Below, one piece after another: positions 14,101 to 25,989 of a DNA stretch of 64,000 nucleotides (within the stretch, counting starts at the first letter, position 1; each line of letters begins with the position of its first letter). Below the pieces are notes generated by a model that did no database searches, was not told the origin of the DNA, and saw only the letters and a program-made list of their open reading frames with translations. This DNA comes from Porites lobata (taxonomy: Eukaryota > Cnidaria > Anthozoa > Scleractinia > Poritidae), in the NCBI GenBank assembly GCA_942486035.1, contig CALNXK010000017.1, forward strand, positions 1,573,501 through 1,637,500, given 5' to 3'. The position numbers were made by a program, and so were the translations under genes.

Positions 14101-17100
14101 GGGAAAATCCAACTACTTCCGGTTCAATCATCCCAGAGAAGCAAAGAGAATCAAGGAGTCGAATCCAGGCAACAGATTCTCCATTGTTCCAGATCAATAC
14201 TACCCAGGTATGCCAAAAAGGACCTCGATCCGAAGAGAAACGTTTTGTTGTTAGCACGGTCTAACAGCGACACATTTAGCTATATTCATAGTTTTTTCCC
14301 TTGGTACTTTGAACTTGTTACCTTCCAGGTTGAATGTAAAGATTGTATACTTTTTTGAATAAACAAGCATCGTATCGGCTCACGATTTAGTCACTTGTGA
14401 TGTAGTTCAATTGCTTTCTCCTTCTCCGCAAAGATCTCTTTGTGTCACTGGAAAACTGGGAGAGGCGAAAACAAGCGCGCGCGTGGTTCAAGGGAAGGGG
14501 AAAGAGGAGGAATGAGGCTCCCACCTTTTCGCTCCATTCCCTTCGTCCCTCGCGCGCTTATTTTTTAAATTTTTTCTCTTTTGCTAAAAAAGATCGTTTT
14601 CGCTCTCGTGGTCAGCGGCTATGCAAATTTGTTGGAGCAAAAGAAAGCTATTTCACGAGAAAAAAAGTTCAATCCCCGGCCTGATTTTTTTAGTACACCA
14701 ACATGGCCGCCGCGGTTTCATTGTTTTGTACACGATATAGCCGCCGTTAATACGTCATGTGAAATGTTCTTTACGGGAGCCTCTGCGGCGGAAATAGAAT
14801 CATTTGCGACCTACATGTACATCACAAGTAACCACGTCGAGAAACGAAAGATGAAAACCTTTTCCATTATTTTAGTTCGCCTCGATGAATTTGTAACGAT
14901 TTTTGCTATAATGATCCAGTCTTTTTCCAAAGATGCTTCACTTCAATTTCGCAAACATTTGCCCTTTTCTGTCTCCAGATGTGGAGCTCGCCATTGAACA
15001 GTATAAAAAAGACAAACAAGAAAGAGAAAGACTCCAAAAAGAAAACGAACGTCTGCTGTCCCTGGAACACGAGTACAAGGAGGCTGTGGAGCGAATCGAG
15101 TTTGAAAAAACGCAACTCGAAGAGGAGCGTCGACAGTTACAAGAGATGGAAGAACAGCACAGACAAGCTGTCGAGAGCTTTGAGGAGGAGATCGCAGTGC
15201 AGATTGTAGAACTGGAAAGACAAAGAAAGGAACTTCGACACTTTGAAGAGGAGAAAGAAAAGCTCATGATTCTACAGGAAAAATATGAAGAGAATGTCAG
15301 GAAACAAGAACAGGAACGCTCAAACAAGGAGAAAAGGTTGGTGTTGTAAGGGTCCTATGGGTCCATTTCTCGAAAACCCCGTTAGAAAAAAAGGCCCCTT
15401 TGATATTTCGGCCCCTATGATTTGAATTCAAATTCTAAACAATGGTAACGCTAGCCTCGTAGGGATTTGTCACGCATTCCTCCTTTTGTGTTGGAGGAAT
15501 GTATGACGAATCCCTAAGGACGTCTGCGAGGGAGGCTGGTAGCTATGGTAACGCGGGCTCGAGCCCAAAAAACCAGCGCAAACTGTTCCATTAAGTTAGA
15601 GTTTTATTGTAAAATGACCCCTATTACTCTTAGATCTTTAAAGAGTCAACATTGATCCAATGCTCCCAGCATGAGTCGAACCTATGACCTTCTGGTTTTT
15701 ACTTAAGACCAACTGCTGTTTCACTGAACTACAGGAGACTCGTGGGTCGTAAGAGCTAAAGCCATTAGCCCTTTAAGATCAAAATTTGAATTCTCATTTG
15801 TTGCCCCTATTCATTTCCTACAGAAGTAGTTGGGAGAAGTTGATAAAATATCAGGCAAATTGTGTGATCGTGTCTGTAATTCTCATGATCACTCTGTTTT
15901 ACAAAGCATTGATATTACAAGGAGAAATCTGATGCTGATCACTCTCAGGGCTTAGGGGGTTGAACGCGATTCATTTGACGAGCATCCTATATACTACTAA
16001 GCTGACGAACTATCTCTAAGGGGCAGTGCCTTGGGAATTCTCCCAATATTTTGAACAGAAATATGCTTAAATCATATTTTATTTCATTTTTTCACTTAAA
16101 TTAACTTAAATCCCCCATTGAGCCCCTTCCTCGGAGGGGGGAGGGGGAAGGGGTCATTTCTTTCAAGCACGTTTGAAGGGGGATGGGGTGGGACGTTATA
16201 GAGAGGAGGGGCTTATTTGATTATTTATGTTAGCGAGGATGCTGGTATCAATTCTCCATAAAATTTAGAGCGCAAAGTGAAAAAGCTCAGGCGCATGAAG
16301 GTCATACACGCGAAGATCAACAAACAAATCCGAACTTCCAGCACGTGAATAAATCGTGCCGCACGTGAAGTGTTACAGTCGTGATTGATTAAAATACAGT
16401 CTATCATTTGAGAATAAAGTGGCGGGGAAGGGGGGGGGAGGCTTAAAAGAGACGTGGGGGGGGGGGCTTATTCACTTTCCTCCCCGGAAAAGGGGAGCTT
16501 AAATGAGTGGAGGGCTTAATAGAGGATTTACTGTAGATGAAGTCAATTTTACATTTTTCACGAAGGATGGGACACAACAAATTTTTACCAGTTTCATCGA
16601 AGAAACAAAAGAAAAACTCGAAAATACGCGGTCGACTCTTTGAAATGTATATTTCCGTCTTTTTCATCCACGACCGAAAACATGATACTTACTTTCCCGG
16701 CACTAGAGTTCATTGAAGTCTCCTTTAGATTTGAAGGGGTCACTAAAAATAGATACGGTTTCCTTTTTCAATTAATGTAAACGTTGCCCCATATAGAGAG
16801 TTTTCCGGACCAGAAGTGTTGTTTAGCCCCTGGATGGTGACTAATAAGCTAAACAGGGATCTTTCGTGAATTTCACGAGCATGCTTTAAGCCTGTATTGA
16901 ATGTCTTGACAAAAATAGAAGCAAGAATCGCCAAAGGATTACAAAAAATAAGAAATATGAGCTGGAGAATTTACTCAAAATTTCATGTAAATGGCCATTT
17001 CGATATCTGCCGAAATGAAATTTGTGTGACTCTGATGGGTTCTTGTATGACTCGATTATGTTATTTACTCCGGATATTCTACCGATAACTTCCGCCTGTA

Positions 17101-20100
17101 ATCTTACACGTGCCATCTTAAAATGTTTTGCTTCGTTGAATCTAGTTTACTTTATATCTGGCTCTCTTCACTTACTCATTGTATAAATTCTTTAACTGAA
17201 ATGTCGAAATTTTGTTGTGAAACATTGTACTTAGCAAGGATTGTCGTAATCAGTCCCTTTGTGATTAGTCACAAGTTATTGATGACGTCAGTTCATATTG
17301 TGCCTGGCACGCGATCTGGGTCAAGATTCGAGTCTAAGGTTTTACATTGACTGTCAAACGTAATCAACTGTTTATCTAAACTTGAGGTTTCTAACGAGAG
17401 TTAACTCAAACCTCTTCAGTTATTACTGAATGGGTTTATCATGCTCCAATCCGTCTTGGAAAAGGTAATTCTTAGAGCAGACATTGTTTTTTTTTTTTTG
17501 ATCGGTGCAGTTGCTTGACAAACCGGCCACAACACATTCAAGTCTTAAAATAGTGTCGAGCATCTCCATTTTCAATGACCTATAATTTGGATTTGAAAAT
17601 TTATAGAACTCTCAAGTAAAATGACAAGTTTCGTGCAACAAAAGCTTTGGGAATACGCCAAGAATATGATTGCTTGAACGAGAGGGGATAATGTATAAGA
17701 CTTAAAGGTTTCTAATGTAGTTTCAGAAATTTTGCAAGTAAGTCAGCTTATGACGGTATTGTTGTTGTTTTGTAGGCGACAAGAAGAGTATGAGAGACTT
17801 AAAGCCATGAAGGCAAAACTAGAGGGAGAGGAAGGAACGGAGAAAGAGAGAGTAGCCATCGAGGAGTTAAGACAACAACTTGCCCTTCAGGAGATAAATA
17901 GCCTGGAAGAGGAAATGCTGACGTATGAACGTCAACAACTTGATAATGAGCTTATTGAAGAAGAGCGGAGGAAACTTGAGCAAATGAAAGAAAGGCAAAG
18001 CGAGGTTATTAAGCAACTTGAAGACGAACTTAATGCGCAGATAAAAATACTGAAGGAGGAAAGAGAGAAGGAAAACTCAAAGATTGAAAAGGAGAAAGAG
18101 AGGATACAGTTATTGGAGCAGCAACAACAAGAAGCTCTTAAAACTATTGAACTTGAGAGAGAACGGCTTGACAAAGAAAGGGAAGAAGAAAAAGTGAGAC
18201 TCCAAGAAGAACGAGAGCGATTAAACAAACTGGAGAAAGAACGCTTGGAAATGCTGGAGAACGCGGCGAGGGAACAAGAACATGAGAAACAAATGATCGA
18301 ATCAGAGAAGAAAAGGCTTGTTGAACTTGAAGAACAGCACGCACAGGCCATGAAAGAAATTGAAGAGAGCATGATTTCGAAACAGGATAGGATGGAGCGC
18401 GAGCGACAAATTGAATTCGAGTTCTTCGAGACTGAGCAACTTCTTCTCGAAGAATTGGAACAGAAACAACGTGAAGCTGGCCAACAACTTGAGCGAGAAA
18501 AGGAGCTCATTCGGGAACAGTTTGAAAAGGAGCGAGAAGAGGAGCGAAGGAAGCTTGAGGAAGAGCACAGGCGAGTTCAAGAGCTGCAAGCTCAACAACA
18601 AGAGACGCTCAGGCAGGCAGAAGAGGAGCGACGCCGACTTCAAACTGAGCTAAAAAATCAGAGAGAGCAGATGGCGAAGGAGAAGCAGCGCTTGATTAAT
18701 CTGGAGAAGGAATATAAAAAGATCAGAAATAATGGCGCTGAGGCTCCTCCGCTCTTGTCAGCGTTAAAGATACAGGACGTGTCGCAGCTTGGAAAGGGCT
18801 GCTCATTCCAGGAGCGAAAACAGCGCTTAGAACAAGAAAAGCGCAGACTGATTGAGCTAAAACGAGAAGCTGAACATCTGTGGCACGTCAAACAGCAGGA
18901 AAGTAGCGCCGAAAGCGGGAGCAGTGGCGACGAAAGAACTCAGGATAAAACAGCGCTCAAGTTACAGCGGGAGAAGGAAAAGAGAGAGAAACTAGAGCGC
19001 CAGTTGGCTGAAGTACAGCAACAAAAGAATGCAGCAGAAGATGGTGAAAAGGTGAAGGAGCTTGAAAAAGCGCTAGGAATGGAACGCACGAGAAGACAAG
19101 AGATGGAAAAAATTCTCTCTGAAAAGCAGAAGCAGGAGGAGCTGGAGAAGGTCGCCGCGGCTGAGAAAGCTCGCAAGGAAATGATGACCGAGAAGGCTAT
19201 TCATGAAAGACTCTCCACAAAGGTAAGGGCGTTCATAAGATTTTTTTGTGATTTCTTCACTCTTTATTTTGGTGCGTAATAGATAACTACCACTTGCAAA
19301 AGGGAGTCTAGTGTGCTTATAATCTTACTCTCCGACAAAGTTTCCAAATTTCATTTTATGAAATGCTGAAAAACAATGCAAAGTGATATCATTAGAATGG
19401 TCATACTGTAGGATTTTCTCCACAGTTTCAAAACTTAGAACCAACTTGAAAAAATCCATCGTTCACTCGGGGAATCATGAAAGTTACTGAGACATGTCAA
19501 ATATGAGTTCAGCATTATAGAAAAACTCCAATGATGCAGTACTTAACTATGAAGGCTAGGGATTGAGCATGGCTTACGATCGAGGAACGTTGCATTCATA
19601 ACAAACGGCAAACTAAGTATTTCAAGATGCAGAGATGGCCATGTACCTCCCCTCAGACATCCGTGGTGTAGCCCTACAACAATACGTTTTTCATTGCTGA
19701 AAAACTTTACTTCGGGTAAATCCAGACAATGGAGATCCTGTTAAACTCGGCCAAAGGTTGTGCTGAAGCTAAGCTCTCTGCTAGTAGGGAGCAGTCATCC
19801 TTTTCAAGTCAATACGACAGTAGTACCTTTTAAAAGCTTTACTACCTTTTACATATGTGGACGAAATCCCATAATGGTACGTAATAATGAAACCTCTTTT
19901 GCAGAACTTGAGCATTATACAATATATTTCTGTGGAAATTACGAGAAGAAAATTGGAGTTGTTTGTATTTTTAGTTTGGCCAGTTTGAAAGGGTAAGAGT
20001 ACGGGAAGGGAAACATGTTTGCCCTGTATTTGTTTTTAAGGGGAAATCATGGTCCCCTTCAAAATAGATTGTTTAAGGTGTCATCGTCCTACTGTGCAGC

Positions 20101-20723
20101 CTGGCTTATCTTCCGGGTATGAAGGGTCGGTTAACCATATTCACGGATACGGGTACAGCTATTGTACCCAGGGCGGATTCTACCCACACCCCTCCAGCCC
20201 AAATGTTGCATGTTATGGTCTCTAAGTTTTTTTGGTCATCCATACTGATTAGAGTTTTTCTTCTGTTTCACGTAACGTAACGCAACAGGTCAAGAACGGC
20301 ACGTCCCATCACGAAGAGGACCTCAACCTTGTGCAGCACCTTGTTGCCACTGGTCACGTGTTAGAAAACTGTCCATCAGTGCGTGTAACCGCCAGCACCT
20401 GTAAGGGCTACTTGTCGAAAATGAGTGGAAAACTTATCAAATCGTGGAAAAAGCGCTGGTTTGTACTGGATCGACAGAAGCGTGCCCTTTGCTACTACGC
20501 CGACGAGCACCAGAAAACGCCTAAAGGGATTATTTATTTCCAAGCCATTCAGGACGTCTATGTAGACTTGCCCATGTCATATAAGGGCTCTTCCTTAAGG
20601 ACTACGTTTTGCGTTAAGACTCCCCAGGAAACGTATTACGTTGCCGCACCTAGCGGGCTGGCAATGAGTATCTGGATTGATGCTATTCTCACGGGTAGGG
20701 AGGGGGCTGATTTTAACAACTGA
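2199..20723 (+). CDS. Kinesin-3-like neck/FHA joined to PHLDB (LL5)-type coiled coil and PH domain; 5' end not in window
   Basis: Eight exons: 2199-2327, 7847-7970, 8981-9053, 11949-12058, 14085-14207, 14979-15336, 17776-19222, 20289-20723. Together they give 2799 nt, or 932 residues plus stop, with phase kept at every junction. Residues about 1-55 resemble the neck coil that follows the motor in KIF16B/KIF1 kinesins (ESEDLMKRLTGIWEDKW). Residues 57-175 are an FHA domain (PHFVSLGGGRLSIGV, PEHCTVEYNGDAVVLYP, FRFNHPREAKRIK). Residues 187-780 are Glu/Lys/Gln-rich coiled coil. Residues 826-925 are a PH domain close to PHLDB1/2 (KSWKKRWFVLDRQKR, GIIYFQAIQDVY, FCVKTPQETYYVAAPS). PHLDB/LL5 proteins bind phosphoinositides and anchor microtubule plus ends at the cortex; kinesin-3 proteins carry membranes. 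The stop at 20721 follows PH directly and no PX or START domain is present. Whether a motor lies upstream of position 1 cannot be seen. An in-frame ATG at 2151 could start a motorless form. Confidence 0.88.
8230..8930. repeat. Degenerate tandem minisatellite in intron 2
   Basis: A loosely conserved unit built around gtCCCTGATcACATGCATctTACCGATATta recurs many times, for example near 8286, 8310, 8392, 8685, 8722, 8830 and 8882, with spacers of varied length. The copies are all on the same strand and strongly diverged. It lies in the intron between exons 2 (ends 7970) and 3 (starts 8981) of the kinesin/PHLDB-type gene. Confidence 0.6.
9687..10910. repeat. Possible element bounded by short inverted repeats
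   Basis: cagggttttcaaatt occurs at about 9689 and its reverse complement aatttgaaaaccctg at about 10895, each next to related text (gtagccgg at the left end, the same word at 10862 near the right end). This is either one 1.2 kb element or two inverted solo copies of one repeat. No transposase frame is visible between them. Confidence 0.35.
11351..11630. repeat. Tandem repeat, about 100-105 bp unit, three copies
   Basis: Copies begin at 11351, 11456 and 11556, each starting gtaccatgtgaaagtactg (first copy gcaccatg) and continuing with ggtttcat, aatggtaacaccaca and aggattt. The first two run their full length; the third is partly degraded after about 11600. A diverged single copy lies at about 19385-19500 in another intron of the same gene. 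The repeat is upstream of exon 4 (11949). Confidence 0.7.
15451..15544. mobile_element. Foldback MITE, 94 bp, with 9-bp target duplication
   Basis: Inverted arms (ctagcctcgtagggattt on the left; aatccctaaggacg then gaggctgg on the right, with gcattcctcc facing ggaggaatg in the centre) form a near-complete hairpin. Both ends are bordered by the 9-bp direct repeat atggtaacg (15442-15450 and 15545-15553). A 9-bp duplication is typical of Mutator-like elements; that class assignment is inference. It lies in the intron after exon 6. Confidence 0.65.
15655..15742 (-). repeat. tRNA-derived SINE head or tRNA pseudogene
   Basis: On the minus strand a tRNA-like order is visible: GTCTCCTGTAGTTCAGTG (A-box region), an anticodon-arm-like stretch, then GGTTCGACTC (B box). 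The acceptor stem pairs poorly and the anticodon arm is disrupted, so a working tRNA is unlikely. It could be the promoter part of a SINE. Confidence 0.4.
16120..16537. repeat. Dispersed GGGGCTTA-type repeat
   Basis: G-rich text with repeated forms of ggggcttatt, gagcttaaat and gagggcttaatag, ending gaggatttactgta at about 16524-16537. Both ends look like parts of one short nonautonomous element; the far end was not matched precisely. Confidence 0.35.
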
Positions 20724-21501
20724 AAAGCAGACTACTTCTGTTCCTTGTGAGGTATAAATAGTCGGCAACTGGCTTAGTTATGTATGTACGTAAGTTTTTG
20801 GTATTGGTGTTGTTCTGTGTTCAAATCTGTTGTGTTGCGTTACCGTCACGTCTATCGTGAGGTAGTGTTGGGAGCCTATTGTGTGGTGTTGCTGGCACGT
20901 CTGTTGTGTTGCGTTACTGTCAGGTCTACCGTGTCGTACTGTTGCGGAATCTGTTGCATTGTACTGTTCCGTTCAATCGGTCCCTTTGACAAGTTCATTG
21001 TGTTGTTTAGTCCAATTCATTGTCTTGTACTACTGCTAAGCTTATACAGCTTTTGCCGTCATTTTGTCGCTCAGTTGTTGTTGTCCTGTGTCCATCTGTA
21101 CGAGTTAATCGAATTGACTCATTTTTGGCTGACCTGTTTTTGTAAACCATTTTTACAGAAATGTCCACAAAACGTTTTCGGGTTTATGAAAGTTTGTGTC
21201 TTAAAAAGCAAAGGCGTCTGAAAAATGTTGCAATGGTTCTCTGAAGTTTTTTTATTGCTAAAAACGTTCGTTATCACAACTGTAATTATTCCAGAGTCAA
21301 ATGGTCTGCTACCATTGGTGTTTAATATTTTACTTGGTCCTCATATTTAATAGAGGTGGTATTGCAAGGTATTTGTGGTATCCTGAAATACAGGGGATGT
21401 GTACTCTCTAAGAACGGTTTTCAATTTAACGCCTCAAAACCAAAGCTACTGAATTACAATGAGGTTTTGCAGTAAAACAATCAAAACTCGACTCCAATAT
21501 G

Positions 21502-21577
21502 CAACCTCGTCCCAAGGGCTTTTCCCTTAAAAAATGGGTGGGACGGGAAAAGGGAAAAGCCCTGGGGACGAGGTTGG
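21502..21577. mobile_element. Short foldback element, 76 bp, with perfect 9-bp target duplication
   Basis: Left arm aacctcgtcccaagggctt pairs with right arm aagccctggggacgaggtt around a short centre. The element is bounded by ccaatatgc at 21493-21501 and again at 21578-21586, a perfect 9-bp direct repeat. No coding capacity. Confidence 0.75.
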
Positions 21578-22412
21578 CCAATATGCTATTTGCCAGTTGC
21601 AAAAGCCTCGCTTTCACATTGAGGCCAAGTGCAAAAGTGAGCATTGCACTTAGCCTCGTTTTTAACAAGAGGCTAGAGGCAACGCGGAAATAGGGTATTG
21701 ATGTGGAGGGCTTCAGGCTACTGTCAGGCGTTTTGCATGTTAGAAAATGGCGCGAGCTACTTTGGCAAATCACGAGCTCGCTTTTGAAGCTTAATTGAAA
21801 ACCGCCCCTTTGTATTGCTACGGTCCTGTAGTAATGCAACGGCGACCAATTTTGTTTTTGCCCGTACTCTGAAAAGTGACTTGAACGTCCATCATTTCTT
21901 CGCGAAATGCAGGATTTTTTTCCAACATAGATAACGAAAATATTTTAGTACATACAGAATACGTCATGGAATATATTCACCAAATAATTAGAGAACGCAG
22001 TTCGTGCAAGATATTTGAATAAGTTAAAACGTAAAAATATTTTTATGACCTAGAACTTAGCTAGGATATAGAATAATATAATAAACAAAACAGAGTAAAT
22101 ATTGCTCATTATACAATTATTGACAAGGGCGACCACAGTTCGGGAACAAAAGAAATCTTTTACAGTTCAGCAGTTTGTTAAATACCAAAGTGGTTACAAC
22201 ATTAGATTAATAAATGAATTAGATTAGTAAACATTAGATTAGTAAATGATCTTACTTCGCATTTCTGGTCACCGATGATAGCCAAGTGAGCTAAAATGTA
22301 GCAGGAACAGTCGTCTTATTATTTGTACGCGGTAGCAGGTCGGCCGCGGGAGACTAGAGCGGTATCTTCCCGAAGGGAAGGATGGAAACGAGAAGTTCTC
22401 TTTCTCACCCAT

Positions 22413-22435
22413 CCTCCCCCCCCCCCCCCCCCCGT
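22413..22435 (+). repeat. Poly-C tract
   Basis: An almost pure run of C (about 17 uninterrupted) follows a polypurine/T-rich stretch. It is a likely spot for length error in sequencing or assembly. Confidence 0.8.
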
Positions 22436-24797
22436 GCACCTCTTTTGTGTTCCCTCGTTGATATTTACGAGACACAAAAGAAACTACCAAGAAAGAGTCA
22501 GAAACAGTATTACAAAATCAATGCATTATTAAACGAGATTTTGCTTCGTTTCGAGATTTCGCCTGAGTGTAAATTCTCTGATCTATTGTGTCGCACGTTA
22601 AATGACATTATTGCTTCTCGTTCGTAAGCATTTTGGGGTCTTGCAGTGCCGGCTGGTTTCAAACCGAGGGCGACTGGGTACCATTCCGTTTACTAGTAAA
22701 CTACTAAATCCTCAAGTTGAGTGTTTATCGGGAAATAATGCATCAGTCAATTCCATCTGCGCCCAGGCCCCCCCCCCCGGGGCTGACCCCCGGGAATTAG
22801 CATTTTTTTTTGCCTTGGATGGCAAATTTCCGGGGGTGGCCACTCTTGAGCTGGCAAATCCCCCGGGGTGGGGAAGAAAAAAGAGGGCAAATGTCCCGTC
22901 CTCCGTCAACAGTGCAACATTTTTTATTGATCGCACAGTCCAATAGTGCCATTTTAAAGTGCGATTTTTTGTTTCAATTAACGTCTTCCTTTGCAATAGC
23001 GCTAGGATTGTAATTAAGACTTCACGCCGCGACGACATGCACCAGTTTATGGTTTTAGTATTGATATAAAATTAGTGACATTAAAATTAATAGAGTGCTG
23101 TAAAGTTGTATGTTTTGAGTAGATTTATAAATACGAAAGGGTGTTCCTCAAATAATATCAACAGAAATTTGATTCAATAACTAAAAAACGTTGATTCACA
23201 TCGATAGCTCCAATTTCGCTATGTAATTCTGGCTTGATAAGCAATGAAGAAATGCATACATACATGTAAAATGGACAACATGCCTTTACAACCCTCTACA
23301 ATTTATTCCTGTCCTTGACAGATGAGCCAATCTGCTTTTTTTTCCAGTAAAACCTTCTATGTAGTTATATTCTGATAGGAAACCGCGTGCGTGTCAAGAG
23401 CTCGGGACTGGTCGGGGGGTTGGCAAATGCCCCACCCCCGGGACTGACAAGGCGGGCAAATGCCCCGCAGTAGCCCGGGGGCTGGGCGCAGGTGGAATTG
23501 ACTGATGCATAACGAACGAGATACAGCTAATCGAATCTACTAAGAAATATGTAGACGTTCCGTCGTACGACAAGAGCCCGGAAATCCACACATTTTTGGG
23601 TAATTTTTAAAGTGTCTTGCTCAATTTTGGCCTGATTAACACGAAATTTGGAGATTTTGTGAAAAGCTTGATGTGCTCTTTCTGACTGTGTGGGTCTTGT
23701 GTCGAAAATCACAGTAGTACACGGGCTCGTACCCAGTCCTCCTCAGTTTGAGACCATATTTACGATACCCGCCATCTTTGCACGCGCTTAAGGACTGATG
23801 GGATAAAAGCCATGTCACGTGGTTTCTCAGGGGGCAAACAAGTGATGAAATCTGCCAATACAAGAAATCGCGATCGAGTTTGTTCATTCTAAACAAATGA
23901 AAATGAAGAACTTCTTATCTTGGAAGACGCTAATCATTAGCTTCATGCACACCAAATATTTTCGTCACATCTCACATTTTTGGCCAAAAATCTATATCCA
24001 TAAGGCTCTTCAAAAGGGTGGAGTCTTGTATAGCCTATCACCCCTAGTGAAGGTAGGTCCTTATCGAGTACACTTGTTTTGACCACTTCATTTTAAAGAA
24101 CAAAATGGCTATGACCTTACTTTTCAAATCAAACCTAGGTCTAATGTATCTAAAAATAGAAAGAGAATGGATAACCAATCGGAATATCAGAAAATTTATT
24201 ACCAGCTTTAAGTGAAAATATATTAAAAGTAGACGTTAAAATATATTAAAAGTAGAGATTTGATAAATTTGCAATAAGCACTTTAAGAAATAGCCTCTAT
24301 CGTATTCACATAATTAACGATATAACTATTTCAACTGTACAATAACAATGTAATCCCTTGCTTGATTTGATCCTCCTTGCTTTGATACTACATCACTTTT
24401 GCCAAAACATTAGGTACAACTCTCAAACAGTTTTTTTTTTATGTCATTGAAATTTTAAAAAGATACTCTGCAAAAACCTCTTATCTTACATCTTTACAGC
24501 CACAAAGTGTTCTGTTTCAGGAAGCATGGACTCTACAAGGAAACCTTAAAAATGCTTATCTCAAAATGGGGCGAAAAGTATGCATCTTTTTAACATTGCT
24601 ATCATGTTCAATAATTGATGCATATTCAGTTTTTTAAGGTCTTTCAATAAACCAAAGATAAATCATTTCAGTCACTGCTATGTAACAGAGACTCTTATAT
24701 AAGCTGCTAGAGTAGAACATTGCCTTTACCATAAGTGCCATTTTTCTTTCTCACACTTTATGCCGTGTGAAAGGTTTGAACCCAGGAGTCATTTCAT

Positions 24798-25440
24798 AAG
24801 TAGGTTGAGTATGATCGTCTGCCGTGAACATAGTCCTGAATAGGACTGTTGTTGACAGTGACTGGCTTTTCTACAACCTGTGTGGTAGTCATCTTCAGAG
24901 TCCAAGTGAGTTGTACCCTGTCAGTTGATGGTATTAAACTTTGGTTATTGACCTGATTGGTCAGTTAAGTCGAGATATTATTGGTCATCTATCAGTTAAG
25001 CTGTGATGTTATTGGCTACAAAGACTCGTTGTCATTGGTGCATTTCAATCTGTCTACTGTCACAGTTAAAAGGTTGTTTATGGTCAGTCAAATCGTCCGT
25101 TGCCCAGTTGTTCTCTCATACATGTAGTTAGTTTTGCGTGATTCCACGAATAATTCATTTGTACAGTGCCGGTAACTGTTGACTACGATTCAGTGGCGTT
25201 TGTTCTGAGTTAGTAAACCAGCTTTCTAAAGTGAGTCATTGATGGTAGTCTGTAGAATACATAACACATGTCACAGAGTCCCAATCGATTTAATGTTTCA
25301 TCTGTATGTTTCAGTCATGATACAACTCATTTTGACTCTGAAGATGACTACTGCACAGGTTGTCGAAACATCAGTCACTGTCAACAACAACAGTCCTATT
25401 CAGGACTACGTTCACCCAGACACTCATACTCAACCAACTT
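24798..25440. mobile_element. Inverted-repeat element, about 643 bp, with arms of about 118 bp
   Basis: The left arm (24798-24915: ttgagtatgatcgtctg, ctgaataggactgttgttga, cagtgactgg, tggtagtcatcttcagagtc) is the reverse complement, with about 10% differences by eye, of the right arm (25321-25440: gactctgaagatgactactg, cagtcactgtcaacaacaac, ctattcaggactacg, tactcaacc). The 400-bp centre has its own internal repeats (ttggtcagttaag, tatcagttaag) and no open frame of note. Confidence 0.7.
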
Positions 25441-25579
25441 ACTTTCTGTAGTATTTACATTTTATGTTGAAGATGAGATTTACAAGATGCAGTATGCATC
25501 TGATTTAAAATCTCTTCTGACAAGATTAATTTTTGTCTTGCAGGAAAAAATAATCTAAGTTATATTATTATCGTTAGAA

Positions 25580-25745
25580 CAGTGCCAGATCTAGACCTTG
25601 AGATAAGGGAGAGGGGGCGATCATCTAGACCCTTAGAGAACGGGGGGGGGGACAGTCTCCAAAAAATTTTTGTCGGTTCTCTGGGCCTCATGACAGTTTG
25701 GTCTGAAAATAGGGGAGGCGTGCCCCTCCTCTGGATCCACCACTG
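25580..25745. mobile_element. CAGTGGCGGATCC-type nonautonomous element, copy 1
   Basis: It begins cagtgccagatct and ends ggatccaccactg, with the internal words gatcatctagaccc, gggcctcatgacag and gtgcccctcct shared with the copies at 50947-51115 and 60656-60831. It is about 166 bp and noncoding. The terminal inverted repeats are degraded and no clear target duplication remains. Confidence 0.65.
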
Positions 25746-25989
25746 GCTCTAGAAGTGCACCTGTAATCATGTAATAATAACATTATTTGGACAGTGTTTG
25801 GTAGTGTTTGTAGACCTGGGTCTATCCTGTGCACTTGATGTTTTGATGTTGGATTGAAGATGGACAAGTTTGCCCACAGTAACTTTCATGGTATTTTTCT
25901 GTAAACGAAGATCATCTCTCACTTGCAGATGGGTGACAAGATCTGAGGAAACATCTGTCAATACAAATAAAGAGACAAAGTAAAATAAG

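Noticed and set aside
14906..15327. Antisense and +1 frames over the exon at 14979-15336
   Set aside because: The true frame is fixed by phase-matched splice sites and by its coiled-coil continuation into the exon at 17776.
17932..18643. Long minus-strand frames (192 and 113 codons) rich in Ser, Leu and Phe
   Set aside because: They are the complement of the Glu/Lys/Arg-rich coiled-coil exon; purine-biased coding strands give such antisense frames automatically.
20289..20723. Reading the last exon as the PH domain of a KIF1/UNC-104 kinesin
   Set aside because: The residues (GIIYFQAIQDVY, FCVKTPQETYYVAAPS, SIWIDAILTGREG) follow PHLDB1/2 rather than the KIF1 PH domain, and the DUF segments typical of KIF1 are absent.
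22712..23038. 108-codon minus-strand frame with Gly/Pro-rich part
   Set aside because: It overlaps the cccccgggg dispersed repeat; no splice signals or homology.
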